A stretch of 64,000 nucleotides of DNA from Enhygromyxa salina. GTDB lineage: Bacteria > Myxococcota_A > Polyangia > Nannocystales > Nannocystaceae. The stretch is taken from positions 1 through 64,000 of the forward strand of contig NZ_PVNL01000077.1 in NCBI RefSeq assembly GCF_002994635.1, in the 5' to 3' direction. Numbering within the stretch: the first letter of the stretch is position 1; the number at the start of each line of letters is the position of its first letter. Shown piece after piece: positions 27,817-38,200 of the stretch. A program made the position numbers and the translations under genes. The notes below the pieces were generated by a model. It searched no databases, had not been told where the DNA came from, and was given only the letters and a program-made list of their open reading frames with translations.

Positions 27817-29736
27817 TCACTGAGGCTGGATCATCTGGTAGTAGCGTTTGACGCGGCGGCGGTGGCCCTCGGGCAGCTCTTCGTTGTCCATCGCGCTCTG
27901 GGCGAAGCTCTTGTAGTCGCGGTAGACGCGTTTGTAGCTCTCGGTCGCAAAGCCCTCTTGGCTGGCGGTCTCGATCACCTCGGAGCGGGTCTGGCCCTTG
28001 CCCTGCTTGGCATCGACCCGCTCGTTCTTGGTCTTGACGTCGGTGCTGTTGGGGTCGCCGAGCGCGTCGACGCTGCCGTCGCCCATGCCGGGACCCTGAC
28101 CGGCGCCGGGCTGCTGACCCTGACCCTGGCCGGGCTGCTGGCCCTGACCCTCGCCCTCGCCCTCGCCCTCACCCTCGCCCTGGCCCTCTTGGCCCTCGCC
28201 CATCATGACGCCGTCGGGGTTGTCGCCGACCTCGCCCTCGGTGAGCATGGTGGCGGGCTTGCCGTCCTGACCTTTTTGGCCCTTGGCGGCCTTCTGGAAG
28301 TTCTTTTGCTGCTGCTTGCGGCGGTTCTGCGACTCGCCGTTTTGGCCCGAGCGCTGGACGAATGACTTGGCCTGGTCCATGGCGTCGCGGACCTCGCCCA
28401 TCTGCTTTTGCTGGCGCGACTGCTTGCTGGCCTGGCCGGCGCCCTTGCTGAGCTTTTGCTGGGCGTCCTTGCGCTTCTCCTGCGAGCCGCCGGACTGGCT
28501 GTTGCCCTGGGACTGGCGCGAGAGCTCCTTCAACTGCTCGAGCTTCTCGCGGGCGGCCTTCTCGCGGTCGGCCTGGCGCTGCAGCTCCTCGAGCCGCTCT
28601 TTCTTGCGCTCGAGGGCCCGCTCTTGCTCCTCGGGGTCCTCGGCTGGGTTCTTCTCCTGGCGGCTGAGCTCACGCTCGGCCTCTTCGAGAGCCTTCTCGG
28701 TGCCGGTGTTCTCTTTCGAGGTGCGGGCGAGCGAGCGCTCCATCTCCTGCAGGGCCTTGTCGAGCTCGGCCTTCAGATCGCCGCCCTCGGCCTCGGCCTT
28801 GTCCATGAGCTCTTGCAGCTCCTTTTCGACCTCTTCGGCGTCGGACTTGGCGAGCGCCTCGGCGACCTCGCGCATGACGTCGTGCTCGCGCAGATCTTCG
28901 GCGAGCTCGCGCATGCCCTCGGCCATCATCCATGGATCTTCTTGCAGCTCCTCCTCGAGCTTGGCCTCGGCCTCGAGCAGCTGCTCGTCGAGCTCTTCGA
29001 GCTTCTGCAGGGCCTGCTTTTGGTCGACCTCGCCGGCCTCGAGATCCGAGAGCACGCCGAGCAGCTCGTTGGAGATCCGGGCGATCTCTTCTTCCTTGCT
29101 GGCCTCGAGCTTGCGCAGCTCTTCGCGCAGCGGCTCGGCGCGGGTCATGTCGAGACCGTGGTTGGCGTCGTCGGTCGCGAGATCGGGCACCTCGGGGCCG
29201 GTCGCCAGCCGATCCTCGGGCAGCTCGACGACCCGCTGGGGCAGCAACAGCGCGGCGAGCAACAGCGACAGCGCCAGGCCATCGAGCAGGCGCGGGCGCG
29301 GAACGATGAACCGAACGACGGGCTTGGCCGCGAGCCCGCCGACGCTGTTGGCACCGGCCTGAATCGCGAGCTCGGCCATCTCGCGGGTCCGGGGATCGTG
29401 CTCGGGGATCTTGGCGTCGTGCTCGGCGAACTCGATCGCGTTGCCGAGCTGGTCGTGGAGCCGGTAGTGGGCGTCGACCCGGCGCGCGGTGGCCCGCAGC
29501 GAGCGGCGGCGGACCGCCACGAACGCCAGGACCACGGGGATCGGCGCGACCGCGGCCAGGGTCCAGTCGATCGGGGTCATCAGCAGCCGCGCGCCGATCA
29601 CGGCGACAGCGGCGATCATCAAGCCAGCAGGGAGCGCGACCCGGACCGTCAGCGCGAGCGCCTCGGCGGCTCGCTCGCGCCGCTGCACGCGGGTCAGCAG
29701 GCTGTAGATCGGGCGGAGTTCGGGGCGCTTGCTCAT
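27817..29736 (-). CDS. Membrane coiled-coil protein, DUF4175-like
   Basis: The product is 639 residues. Three N-terminal hydrophobic helices (residues ~31-52, 56-76 and 148-165) are followed by ~300 residues of Glu/Lys/Leu coiled coil (EKELQELMDKAEAEGG, ERKKERLEELQRQADR). Next come a Gln/Ser/Gly region, a GEGEGEGE/GQGQ low-complexity linker, and a short folded end (YKRVYRDYKSFAQSAM). This matches the general plan of DUF4175-type proteins found with MoxR/VWA genes. It is separated from its lipoprotein neighbour by 9 nt. Confidence 0.85.
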   Translation of the reverse strand: MSKRPELRPIYSLLTRVQRRERAAEALALTVRVALPAGLMIAAVAVIGARLLMTPIDWTLAAVAPIPVVLAFVAVRRRSLRATARRVDAHYRLHDQLGNAIEFAEHDAKIPEHDPRTREMAELAIQAGANSVGGLAAKPVVRFIVPRPRLLDGLALSLLLAALLLPQRVVELPEDRLATGPEVPDLATDDANHGLDMTRAEPLREELRKLEASKEEEIARISNELLGVLSDLEAGEVDQKQALQKLEELDEQLLEAEAKLEEELQEDPWMMAEGMRELAEDLREHDVMREVAEALAKSDAEEVEKELQELMDKAEAEGGDLKAELDKALQEMERSLARTSKENTGTEKALEEAERELSRQEKNPAEDPEEQERALERKKERLEELQRQADREKAAREKLEQLKELSRQSQGNSQSGGSQEKRKDAQQKLSKGAGQASKQSRQQKQMGEVRDAMDQAKSFVQRSGQNGESQNRRKQQQKNFQKAAKGQKGQDGKPATMLTEGEVGDNPDGVMMGEGQEGQGEGEGEGEGEGQGQQPGQGQGQQPGAGQGPGMGDGSVDALGDPNSTDVKTKNERVDAKQGKGQTRSEVIETASQEGFATESYKRVYRDYKSFAQSAMDNEELPEGHRRRVKRYYQMIQPQ

Positions 29737-29745
29737 GGCGGGTGG

Positions 29746-31143
29746 CTACTTGCTCTTGCCGGCCTTGCCGACGGCGAACGCCTTGGCGGCGGCCTTGGTC
29801 AGGGCCGCGTCCCGGCCGGTGCTGTCGGGTGCCCCAGCCAGCGACAGCGCGTCGTGGTGGGTGGCGTAGAAAACCTGGTCGCGGGTGCGGACCAACAGGT
29901 GCGCGTCAGGCTTGTGCTTTTCCAGGTAGTCGCGGAACACGGGCTCGAACTGCTGGGCTTCGGCCACGCTGTCCCAGGCGATCACGCCGACCACCAACGG
30001 AGCGGGGGCCTGGTTGGTCTTGCGCTCGAGCGCGACGAAGCGATCACCGCCCCAGCCGGCGGCGGCCTTGCGGGCGGTGAACGGCGACGCGACGTCGGCG
30101 AGCATCGCCACCAGGCTGGCCTCGCCGAGCTCGTCTTCGTACACGACCTCGTGATCGGTCGCGAGCTCGAGCAGCACCTTGGTGTCGATCTCGACGCTGC
30201 GGGCCGGCTCGCGGGCGGCGAGCTTGTCGGCGTGCAGCATCTGCTCGGTCGTGGTCGGCAGCTGGGCGTAGAGCGCATCGACGGCGGTCCAGCCCTCGCT
30301 GCGGGCCAGCTCGATCACGCTGCGGGTCCCGTCGGTGTAGGGCATCTGCAGCATCCGCGCGAGCGTGGGGTAGGGGATGCCCATGCCGTCTCGGATCTGC
30401 AGGACCATGTCGGCCTGGGTTGCGAGCAGATCGTCGCCGATGCTGCCGACGCCCTCGCTGCCGGTCATCCACGCCAGATACGAGGCTTGCGCGTCGCCCT
30501 CGATCAAAAAGGTTCGGGCCGTGTCGAGGTCGCTGCGGCCCTTGTTCATGTGGTTGAGGGCCTCGAGGTCGAAGTGCATGTCCTGCAGGCCATGCGCGCC
30601 CTCGTGGCCGACGACCATGCCCAGCGCGCCGCGATCGACGAAGTCGCCGATCAGCAGGACCTTGCGCTTGGGGTCATAGATGCCGAGGATCCCGAACTCC
30701 AGTAGGTCGAGCAGCACCTGCTCGCCGTCGCTGCCAACGGGGACCACGCCCAGCGCGGCCTGGACCCGGCCGGTCACCCGGATCTCCTCCGGGGTCATCT
30801 CTTCATGCATGACCTCGCGGACGAACTCGCGCACGCCGTCCTTGCTGATCAGCTCCACCGCGAACTCTCCTTTGACGGGGAGCCCGCGGGAGCTGGCGAC
30901 CTCTTGGATGATCCGCCGCGCGGAGGCGTCGACCTTGGCCTGCGACTCGGCGCGGGCTTGGGCTTGACGGGCGGCGTCGGCATCCGGGCCGCGAACGTCT
31001 GGGCCCGGATCTTCTTCCACGGCGTGATCGGAGTCGGCGTTCGCGTCCGTGGGTCCGGCGCCGGGGCTGGGGTGGCAGGCGCTCAGCCCTAGCCCGATGA
31101 CGAGACCCGCAATGGGGGCGCTTAGCGATGTGCGTGCATTCAC
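29746..31143 (-). CDS. HExxH metallopeptidase-like lipoprotein
   Basis: The GTG at 31143 gives a good signal peptide ending GLGLSAC (Cys23). The longer frame to 31281 is rejected. The 465-residue product carries an acidic linker, then a helical domain with GHEGAHGLQD (H180, E181, H184) and a downstream FLIEGDAQAS (E215), the ligand layout of gluzincin proteases. A possible TACGCT -10 box lies ~10 nt upstream. It is probably an envelope protease linked to the MoxR/VWA system, divergent from mfd. Confidence 0.87.
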   Translation of the reverse strand: MNARTSLSAPIAGLVIGLGLSACHPSPGAGPTDANADSDHAVEEDPGPDVRGPDADAARQAQARAESQAKVDASARRIIQEVASSRGLPVKGEFAVELISKDGVREFVREVMHEEMTPEEIRVTGRVQAALGVVPVGSDGEQVLLDLLEFGILGIYDPKRKVLLIGDFVDRGALGMVVGHEGAHGLQDMHFDLEALNHMNKGRSDLDTARTFLIEGDAQASYLAWMTGSEGVGSIGDDLLATQADMVLQIRDGMGIPYPTLARMLQMPYTDGTRSVIELARSEGWTAVDALYAQLPTTTEQMLHADKLAAREPARSVEIDTKVLLELATDHEVVYEDELGEASLVAMLADVASPFTARKAAAGWGGDRFVALERKTNQAPAPLVVGVIAWDSVAEAQQFEPVFRDYLEKHKPDAHLLVRTRDQVFYATHHDALSLAGAPDSTGRDAALTKAAAKAFAVGKAGKSK

Positions 31144-31320
31144 CGACCACGAGCGTAGCAGCCCCGCCCGGCTCCGAGCTAAGCAATCGAGATCACTCGG
31201 AATTGACGCAGATGTGCAGGCCTGACTCGGCGCGCGGGCCGTGATCGCCGCGGCGGCCTGCGCCGCTTCGACCGGGCCCATTGTTCGTGCGGCGTGGGTG
31301 GGTTAAGCCCGGCCCGCCGC

Positions 31321-34300
31321 ATGGCTCATCAACCGCTAGAGGCGATCGCGCCGATCCTGTCCGCGCTTCGCAGCGGCCGACGCACGCGGGTGCTCGGGGC
31401 CGACGGTGGCTACCGCGGGCTGCTGCTCGCCCGGGCGATGGCCGACCCGGACACCACGGCGCCGCTTTGCTACCTCGCGGCCGACGACGCGAGCGCGCGG
31501 GCGGTCGCGGCTGACGTGGGATTTTTTGCTGGGGTGGCCGCGGGCGAGCTCGAGCAGGGCTCGCGGATTCTGCTGATCCCCGAGATCGACGTCTCGCCCT
31601 ATGGCGACGTCTCGCCTGACCCGCGCGCGGTGGGCAGCCGGCTCGCCGCGCTCGAGCGCCTGCGCGCGGGCGAGGCTGAGCTCATCGTCACCAGCTTGCG
31701 GAGCTTGCTGCGCAAGACCATCCCGGCCGAGGGGTTTGCGAGCCTGTGCCAGCAGTGGCAGACCGAGGGCGAGCTCGGGCGCGAGGAGGCGGCGGCGTTT
31801 CTGATCGCGGCCGGCTACGAGCGCGTCGACGTCGTCGGTGATCCAGGCAGCTTTGCGATCCGCGGCGGGATCTTGGACGTCTGGGTCCCGATCGAGCGGT
31901 TCCCCGCCCGGCTCGAGTGGTGGGGCGACGAGATCGAGCGGATCCGCGTGTTCGACCCCGACACCCAGCGCAGCTTGCGAGAGGTCCGGACGCTGCGGGT
32001 CCACCCGGTCCGCGAGACGATCGCAACCAGCGAGCGTGACCTGCGGCTCGCGGTGCTCGAGCTCGGCGACAGCATCGAGGTCCCCAGCAGCAAGACCCGG
32101 CAGGTGATCGACAACCTCGCGTCTGGCGTCGACTTCTTTGGGGTCGACGCGCTCACGCCGATCTTCCACGACCAGCTGGTCCCGCTGTGGGACCACCTGC
32201 CCGCCGACACCCGCTGGTACCTCGACGAGCCCGAGGCGCTGATCGGGCTGGGTGAGCGGATGCTCGACGAGATCGAGTTCGAGCACCGCCGCGCGCTCGA
32301 GGCCAAGCACCTGGTCGCCCCGCCGCCGCAGTTCTTCGTCGAGCGCGAGCGGCTGCGGACCAAGATCCGCGAGACCGCGGTCGTCGGTCAGCGCCTGGAT
32401 CTGTACGACCCCGAGGCTGGCGGCGGCTCGCCCGACCGCAAGCTGCTGCGCGTGGATCTCGGCCACAACCTCGAGCTGAAGACCAAGCTCGAGGCCGCGC
32501 GCGGGCAAAAAGGTGGCGAGCTGCTGCGGCCGGTGGTCGAGCACATTCGGGCCCTGGGGATCCACGAGGACGCCGTGCTCGGTGGCCAGCTGGATCCGGG
32601 TGACCGCGACCCGTGGGACGTGATCCTGGTCGCGCCCAACCTGACCCACGCCGAGCGACTCACCGCGATGTTGCGCAGCTACGGCATCACCGGCCTGGCG
32701 CTCGACAAGCCCGAGGCCGCCAGCGATCGCGGGGCGCTGCAGCAGCTGGGCGGGCTCGCGCTCACGCAGCCCCGGGTTCGGGTGCTGCCCGGGCGCCTGA
32801 GCGAGGGCTTCACCAGCGTCGGCGACCGCCTGTTGATCGTCTCGGAGTCCGAGATCTTCGGCTCGGTCGCGCGGCGCAAGCAGCAGCGTCGCAAGCGTGG
32901 CGCCGGGCTGGCCTCGCTCACGCAGCTCAACGTCGGCGACTATGTCGTGCACCTGCTGCACGGCGTCGGCCGCTACATGGGCCTGACCAAGCTGGCGATG
33001 CCGATGCCGGGTGGAGCCGGCGGGCCGACCGGCCTCGATCCGCGCGCCCCGTCAGCCAAGCCGATCACCGGTGACTTCGTGATCGTCGAGTACGCGGGCA
33101 AGGACAAGCTGTACCTGCCCGTCCACCGGATCGGCGAGATCGATCGCTTCGTCGCCGCCGACGCCAAGCCGCCCAAGCTCGACAAGATGGGCGGCCAGTC
33201 GTTCGAAAAGAAGGCCGGCAAGATCCGCGCGGACGTGCGCCAGATGGCCGAGGAGCTGCTGCAGATCTACGCCCAGCGCGAGGCGCTCAGCGGCCACGCG
33301 TTCCCGCCGACCGAGGAGATGTACGAGGAGTTCGAGCAGACCTTCCCGTTCGAGGAGACCCCGGATCAGGCCGACGCGATCGACAACGTCCAGCGTGATC
33401 TGTCCAAGCCCCAGCCCATGGACCGGCTCGTGTGTGGGGACGTCGGGTTTGGCAAGACCGAGGTCGCGCTGCGGGCCGCGTTTCGGGTCGCGGCCGCCGG
33501 CAAGCAGGTCGCGGTGCTGGCCCCGACCACCGTGCTGGTCCAGCAGCACTACCTGACCTTCTCCGAGCGGATGGAGGCGTTCCCGATCCGGGTCGGCGTG
33601 CTCAACCGGTTCGCCACGGAGGCCGATCGCAAGCACACGATCAAGGCCCTGCGCGACGGCGACATCGACGTGGTCGTGGGCACCCACCGGCTGCTGGGCC
33701 GCGACGTCCGCTTCAAGGATCTCGGCCTGGTCGTGATCGATGAAGAGCAGCGGTTTGGCGTCAAGCAAAAGGAGCGCTTCAAGCAGCTCAAGACCTCCGT
33801 CGACGTGCTCACATTGACCGCCACGCCGATCCCCCGGACCCTGCACATGTCGCTGCTGGGCCTGCGCGAGGTCAGCATGATCAACACCGCCCCCAGCGAT
33901 CGGCTGGCGGTTCGCACCTATCTGACCCGGCACTCCGACGTGGTGCTCGACGAGGGGATCCGGCGCGAGCTCGCGCGGGGCGGACAGATCTTCTATGTGG
34001 TCCCGCGGGTCATGGGCATCGAGGAGCACGCCGTGCGGGTCCGCGAGCTGTGCCCCGAGGCCCGGGTGATGGTGGCCCACGGCCAGATGCCGCCCGAGCT
34101 GCTCGAGCAGACCATGCTGGACTTCGTCGAGCACCGGGCCGACGTGTTGATCTCGACCACGATCATCGAGAGCGGCCTGGATATTCCGCGGGCCAACACC
34201 ATGTTCATCGCCAACGCCGATCAGTTCGGGCTGGCCCAGCTCTATCAGCTGCGCGGACGGATCGGTCGCTCGAAGCTGCGGGCCTACTGCTACTTGATGG

Positions 34301-35025
34301 TGACCTCGCTCGAGCGTCTGTCCGAGGACGCCCGGCGAAGGCTCGAGGCGATCCAGCGCCACTCGGAGCTGGGCTCGGGGTTCAACGTCGCCAGCCAGGA
34401 TCTCGAGATTCGCGGCGCCGGAGACCTGCTCGGTCGGCGTCAGAGCGGCAGCATTCAAGCGATCGGGTTCGAGGCCTACGCGCGGATCCTGGGCGAGGCC
34501 GTGGCCGAGCTGCGCGGCGATCCAATCTCGTACGAGAGCGATCCGGAGCTGGCCTTCGACGTGCCAGCGTTCCTGCCCGACACCTACGTGGAGGACGTCG
34601 GGCAGCGCCTGGATTTCTACCGCCGGCTCAGCACCGCCCGCGACGCCGACGAGGTCCGCGAGGTCATGGAGGAGCTGCACGATCGCTACGGCGAGCTGCC
34701 CAGCGAGGCGACCCACTTTGGCCTGATGATGGCGTGCAAGAGCTACGGTCGGCGGCTGCGGGCGATGAGCCTGGAGCTGGGCGGGATGCGGTTCTCGATC
34801 CGCCTGGGGCCCCAGACGCCGCTCCCGGCCGAGGTCGCGCTGGGTTTGGCGGACGCGACCGACGGGCGGGTGCGGCTGGCCAGCGGCGGCGAGCGGATCA
34901 TTGCGACGATCCCCAATCGCACGGGCAAGGACTGCTCGCGGCAGCTCGAGGTGTGCGAGAACGTGCTCGCGGAGCTGCTGACGTTTGCGCGGCTGGACAC
35001 GGCGGTCGCTGGCAAGCGGCGCTGA
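31321..35025 (+). CDS. mfd: Transcription-repair coupling factor
   Basis: The start is ATG 31321 (MAHQPLEAIAPILSAL), giving 1234 residues. Domain order is that of Mfd: UvrB-homology region (GSFAIRGGILDVW ... FPARLEWWGDEIERIRVFD), RNA polymerase interaction (CarD-like) domain beginning LNVGDYVVHLLHGVGRY, RecG-type translocase with Walker A GDVGFGKT (706-713) and DEEQ box (807-810), TATPIPRTLHMSL, and a C-terminal D7 domain. The RNAP-interaction domain contains a Gly/Pro insertion (MPMPGGAGGPTG) not usual in the family. It removes stalled polymerase and recruits UvrA. It stands as a single gene. Confidence 0.97.
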   Translation: MAHQPLEAIAPILSALRSGRRTRVLGADGGYRGLLLARAMADPDTTAPLCYLAADDASARAVAADVGFFAGVAAGELEQGSRILLIPEIDVSPYGDVSPDPRAVGSRLAALERLRAGEAELIVTSLRSLLRKTIPAEGFASLCQQWQTEGELGREEAAAFLIAAGYERVDVVGDPGSFAIRGGILDVWVPIERFPARLEWWGDEIERIRVFDPDTQRSLREVRTLRVHPVRETIATSERDLRLAVLELGDSIEVPSSKTRQVIDNLASGVDFFGVDALTPIFHDQLVPLWDHLPADTRWYLDEPEALIGLGERMLDEIEFEHRRALEAKHLVAPPPQFFVERERLRTKIRETAVVGQRLDLYDPEAGGGSPDRKLLRVDLGHNLELKTKLEAARGQKGGELLRPVVEHIRALGIHEDAVLGGQLDPGDRDPWDVILVAPNLTHAERLTAMLRSYGITGLALDKPEAASDRGALQQLGGLALTQPRVRVLPGRLSEGFTSVGDRLLIVSESEIFGSVARRKQQRRKRGAGLASLTQLNVGDYVVHLLHGVGRYMGLTKLAMPMPGGAGGPTGLDPRAPSAKPITGDFVIVEYAGKDKLYLPVHRIGEIDRFVAADAKPPKLDKMGGQSFEKKAGKIRADVRQMAEELLQIYAQREALSGHAFPPTEEMYEEFEQTFPFEETPDQADAIDNVQRDLSKPQPMDRLVCGDVGFGKTEVALRAAFRVAAAGKQVAVLAPTTVLVQQHYLTFSERMEAFPIRVGVLNRFATEADRKHTIKALRDGDIDVVVGTHRLLGRDVRFKDLGLVVIDEEQRFGVKQKERFKQLKTSVDVLTLTATPIPRTLHMSLLGLREVSMINTAPSDRLAVRTYLTRHSDVVLDEGIRRELARGGQIFYVVPRVMGIEEHAVRVRELCPEARVMVAHGQMPPELLEQTMLDFVEHRADVLISTTIIESGLDIPRANTMFIANADQFGLAQLYQLRGRIGRSKLRAYCYLMVTSLERLSEDARRRLEAIQRHSELGSGFNVASQDLEIRGAGDLLGRRQSGSIQAIGFEAYARILGEAVAELRGDPISYESDPELAFDVPAFLPDTYVEDVGQRLDFYRRLSTARDADEVREVMEELHDRYGELPSEATHFGLMMACKSYGRRLRAMSLELGGMRFSIRLGPQTPLPAEVALGLADATDGRVRLASGGERIIATIPNRTGKDCSRQLEVCENVLAELLTFARLDTAVAGKRR

Positions 35026-35203
35026 TGTCGGTCGGTTTCTGTGCCCGCGCATGTGGCGTTCCGGCTGACGCCGACAACATCATGAGAGGGTCCACACCTG
35101 ACGCGCGCCAGCGCTCGCCGCCACTCGAACCGAGGAGGAACGCGCACGTCGCCGGCTCGGACGCTGACCGGACACGTCAGCCCGTGCTCCACGCAAGCCG
35201 TGT

Positions 35204-35209
35204 TATTGT
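35204..35209 (+). promoter_or_regulatory. -10 box (TATTGT), leaderless-type
   Basis: TATTGT ends 6 nt before the GTG start at 35216. No strong -35 was seen. Confidence 0.4.
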
Positions 35210-35215
35210 CATCGC

Positions 35216-38200
35216 GTGTCAGTCAGTGAGCTCGATGACGCGCTGACCAACGCGACGCTGCCGTCGCTCGGCGCCGACGTGATCGAGGCGCCGACACCCG
35301 ACCAGATCGGCCGGTTTGTGGTGCTCGGCAAGCTAGGTGAGGGGAGCATGGGGGTGGTGTTTCTCGGCCGCGACGCCGAGCTCGAGCGCAAGATTGCGAT
35401 CAAGCTGATTCGCGCGAACGCGATGGCGAGCGTGGGCGTGCGCCGGCTGGTCCGCGAAGCTCAGGGGCTGGCGAGACTCTCGCATCCCAACGTCATCCAG
35501 GTCCATGAGATCGGCGAGCACCGCGGCTCGATGTTCGTGGCCATGGAATACGTCGAGGGCTGCACCTTGCGCGATTGGATCGCCCCCGATCAGCGCTCGT
35601 GGCGGGAGACCCTCAACATCTTGCGGCAGGCGGGCCGTGGGCTCGAGGCGGCGCACGTCGCTGGCCTGGTCCACCGCGACTTCAAGCCAGCGAATGTCAT
35701 CGTTGGAAACGACGGGCGCGCCCGCGTGCTCGACTTTGGCCTCGCTCGCGATTGCAGCGTGATCGAGAGCGTCGGGTTGGCGACGCTGCGAAGCTTCGAC
35801 CAATTCGATGATGACCTCGACGACGAATTCGCGGAAGAGCTGGGCGACACATTCGCAGACTCGGGCGCGTCGCTCGGCTCGTCGCTGACCCGCAGCGGGG
35901 CGCTGGTCGGCACGCCAGCCTACATGGCGCCCGAACAAATATGGGGGAGCCGGGGCGATCCACTCTCCGATCAATTCTCGTTCTGCGTGGCGGCCTACGA
36001 GGCGCTGGTGGGCCATCGGCCGTTCGCGGGCGCGACCCTCAGCGAGCTCTCGGACAAGATCGAGCGGGGGCAGACCGAGCCGATTCCGGGCCACGCCGGG
36101 GTGCCGGAGCGGGTCCAACAGATCCTGGTGCGTGGGCTCTCGCCCGATCCCAGCCATCGCTGGCCAAGCATGACCGCGCTGCTCGACGAGCTCGACGCGG
36201 TGGCCAGCATCGCCGAGATTCAGCGCTATCTCGCCCGGGTCCGCGAGTCCGGTGCCAGCGAGCTGTTCGAGCCAACAAACCGGCCGCGGCCCGCCAACTT
36301 TCGCGTGTGTGAGCGCCTGGTCGGCCGCGAACATCAGCTCGCAACCCTGCAGGCGGCGCTCGAGCGGGCCCGCTGCGCTGGCGCGCGTTCGGAGCTGGTG
36401 CTGGTGAGCGGGCTCGCCGGGATCGGAAAGTCGTCGCTGGTCGCCGGGCTCGCGCCGGCCGTCGAGGCCCGCGCGGGGCTCATGATCTCGGGCGGGTTCG
36501 ATCAGCGTCGGGCCACGCCGCTCGCGGGGATCGTCGCCGCGCTCACGGATCTCGTCGCGCAGGTCGAGCGTCGGGGCGCGGCCGTCCAGGCCAAGCTGCG
36601 CAAGCGACTGCTGGCGGCGACCGGCCGCAATGGCGGGCTGCTCACCGATCTCGCCCCCGAGCTGGCGCGCCTGCTCGGTCCGCAAGCACCGGTGCCCGAC
36701 TTTCCCGGCCCCGAGCGGCTCAACCGCTTGCACATGGTGGTCGAGCGGTTCATGGCCGCGCTGGCCTCACCCGCGCACCCGCTCGTGGTGTTCACCGATG
36801 ATCTGCAGTGGGCGGACCCGGCCTCGCTGGCGCTGCTCGAGCATCTGTTGGCGAGTCCGGGGCTGGGCTCGGTGCTGGTGGTCGGCGCGTGTCGGACCAA
36901 CGAGCTCGGCCCCGAGCATCCGCTCCGCCACGCCGTCGAGCGGGTTCGGGCCGCGGGCGCGAGCGTGTCGAGCGTCGAGGTCGACGCGCTGTCTACCGAA
37001 GACGTCGAGCGTGTGCTGGTGTCGACGCTGGGCGGCGCCCCAGCCGACGTGCGCGAGCTGGCCGCGCTGGCGCACCACAAGACCGAGGGCAACCCCTTCT
37101 ATCTGCGTCAGCTGCTGCGGACGATGTACGACGAGGGCCTGTTTCAGTACGACGCCAGCGCGCGAGCGTGGCGCTGGGAGATGGACCGAATCGTGGGCTG
37201 CTCGGCGTTTGGCGACGTCAGCGAGGTGTTGCTGCGCAACCTCGAGGTCCTGCCACCCGTCGCGTACGAGCTGACCCGGATCGCGGCTTGTGTCGGGCCC
37301 CGCGTCGATCTGCTGGTGCTCGCGGCGGTCGCCGATCTCGACCCGGTCGACGTGTTCTCTAGCCTCTGGCCGACCTTCGAGCAGGGCCTGTTGGTGCTCG
37401 GTGGCGACCTGCTCGACAACTTCGCCTTGATCGAGAGCACGGCCCAGACCCGCAGCCCGGTCGAGGTCGCGGTCAGCTTTCGCCACGCGCGGATCCAGCA
37501 GGCGGCGGCCGGCTCGCTGAGTGAGTCCGATCGGGCCCAGGTCCACCTCAAGATCGGCCGGGTGCTTCGCCGTCGGGTCGACGATGACGAGCCGGGCGGT
37601 CGCGCGTTCGAGATCGCCGACCACCTCAATACCGCGCGCGCGCTGCTCGACGACGTCGAGCGATTGGACCTCGTCGAGCTCAACATTCGGTGCGGGCGCC
37701 GAGCGCTGGCCTCGGCCGCCTACGCGTCGGCGATCGACTATCTCGTTGTCGCCGCCGAGCTGCTCGCGCCCAACGCCGCCACGACCGAGCACGCGCGGTG
37801 GTTTCAGGTCGAGCACGCGCGGGGCCGGGCGCTGTCTTTGGATGGCCGCTACGCCGAGGCAGCGGCCTGCTACGAGCACGTGAGCGCCCACGCCAGGACC
37901 GTCGCCGAGCGCCTGCTGGTCAACACCGCGCAGGTCGAGCACGCCCTGTTGGTGGCTGACTTCGAGCGGGGGTACGCCGCGTGTCAGCGGGCGTTTGGGC
38001 TGTGCGGGATCGCGCTGCCCGAGCACGACGAGGACGCAGCGGCGATGCTCTCCGCCGAGTCCTCGGCGCTCGCAGACGCGCTGGAGCAGCGTCCGCTGAG
38101 CAGCCTGTTCGAGCTGCCCGAGCTGTGCGACGACGACCTTCGGCCCATGCTCGGGCTGCTGCACGGACTCGGCGCGATCTCGTATTTTGCAGGTCGCCGC

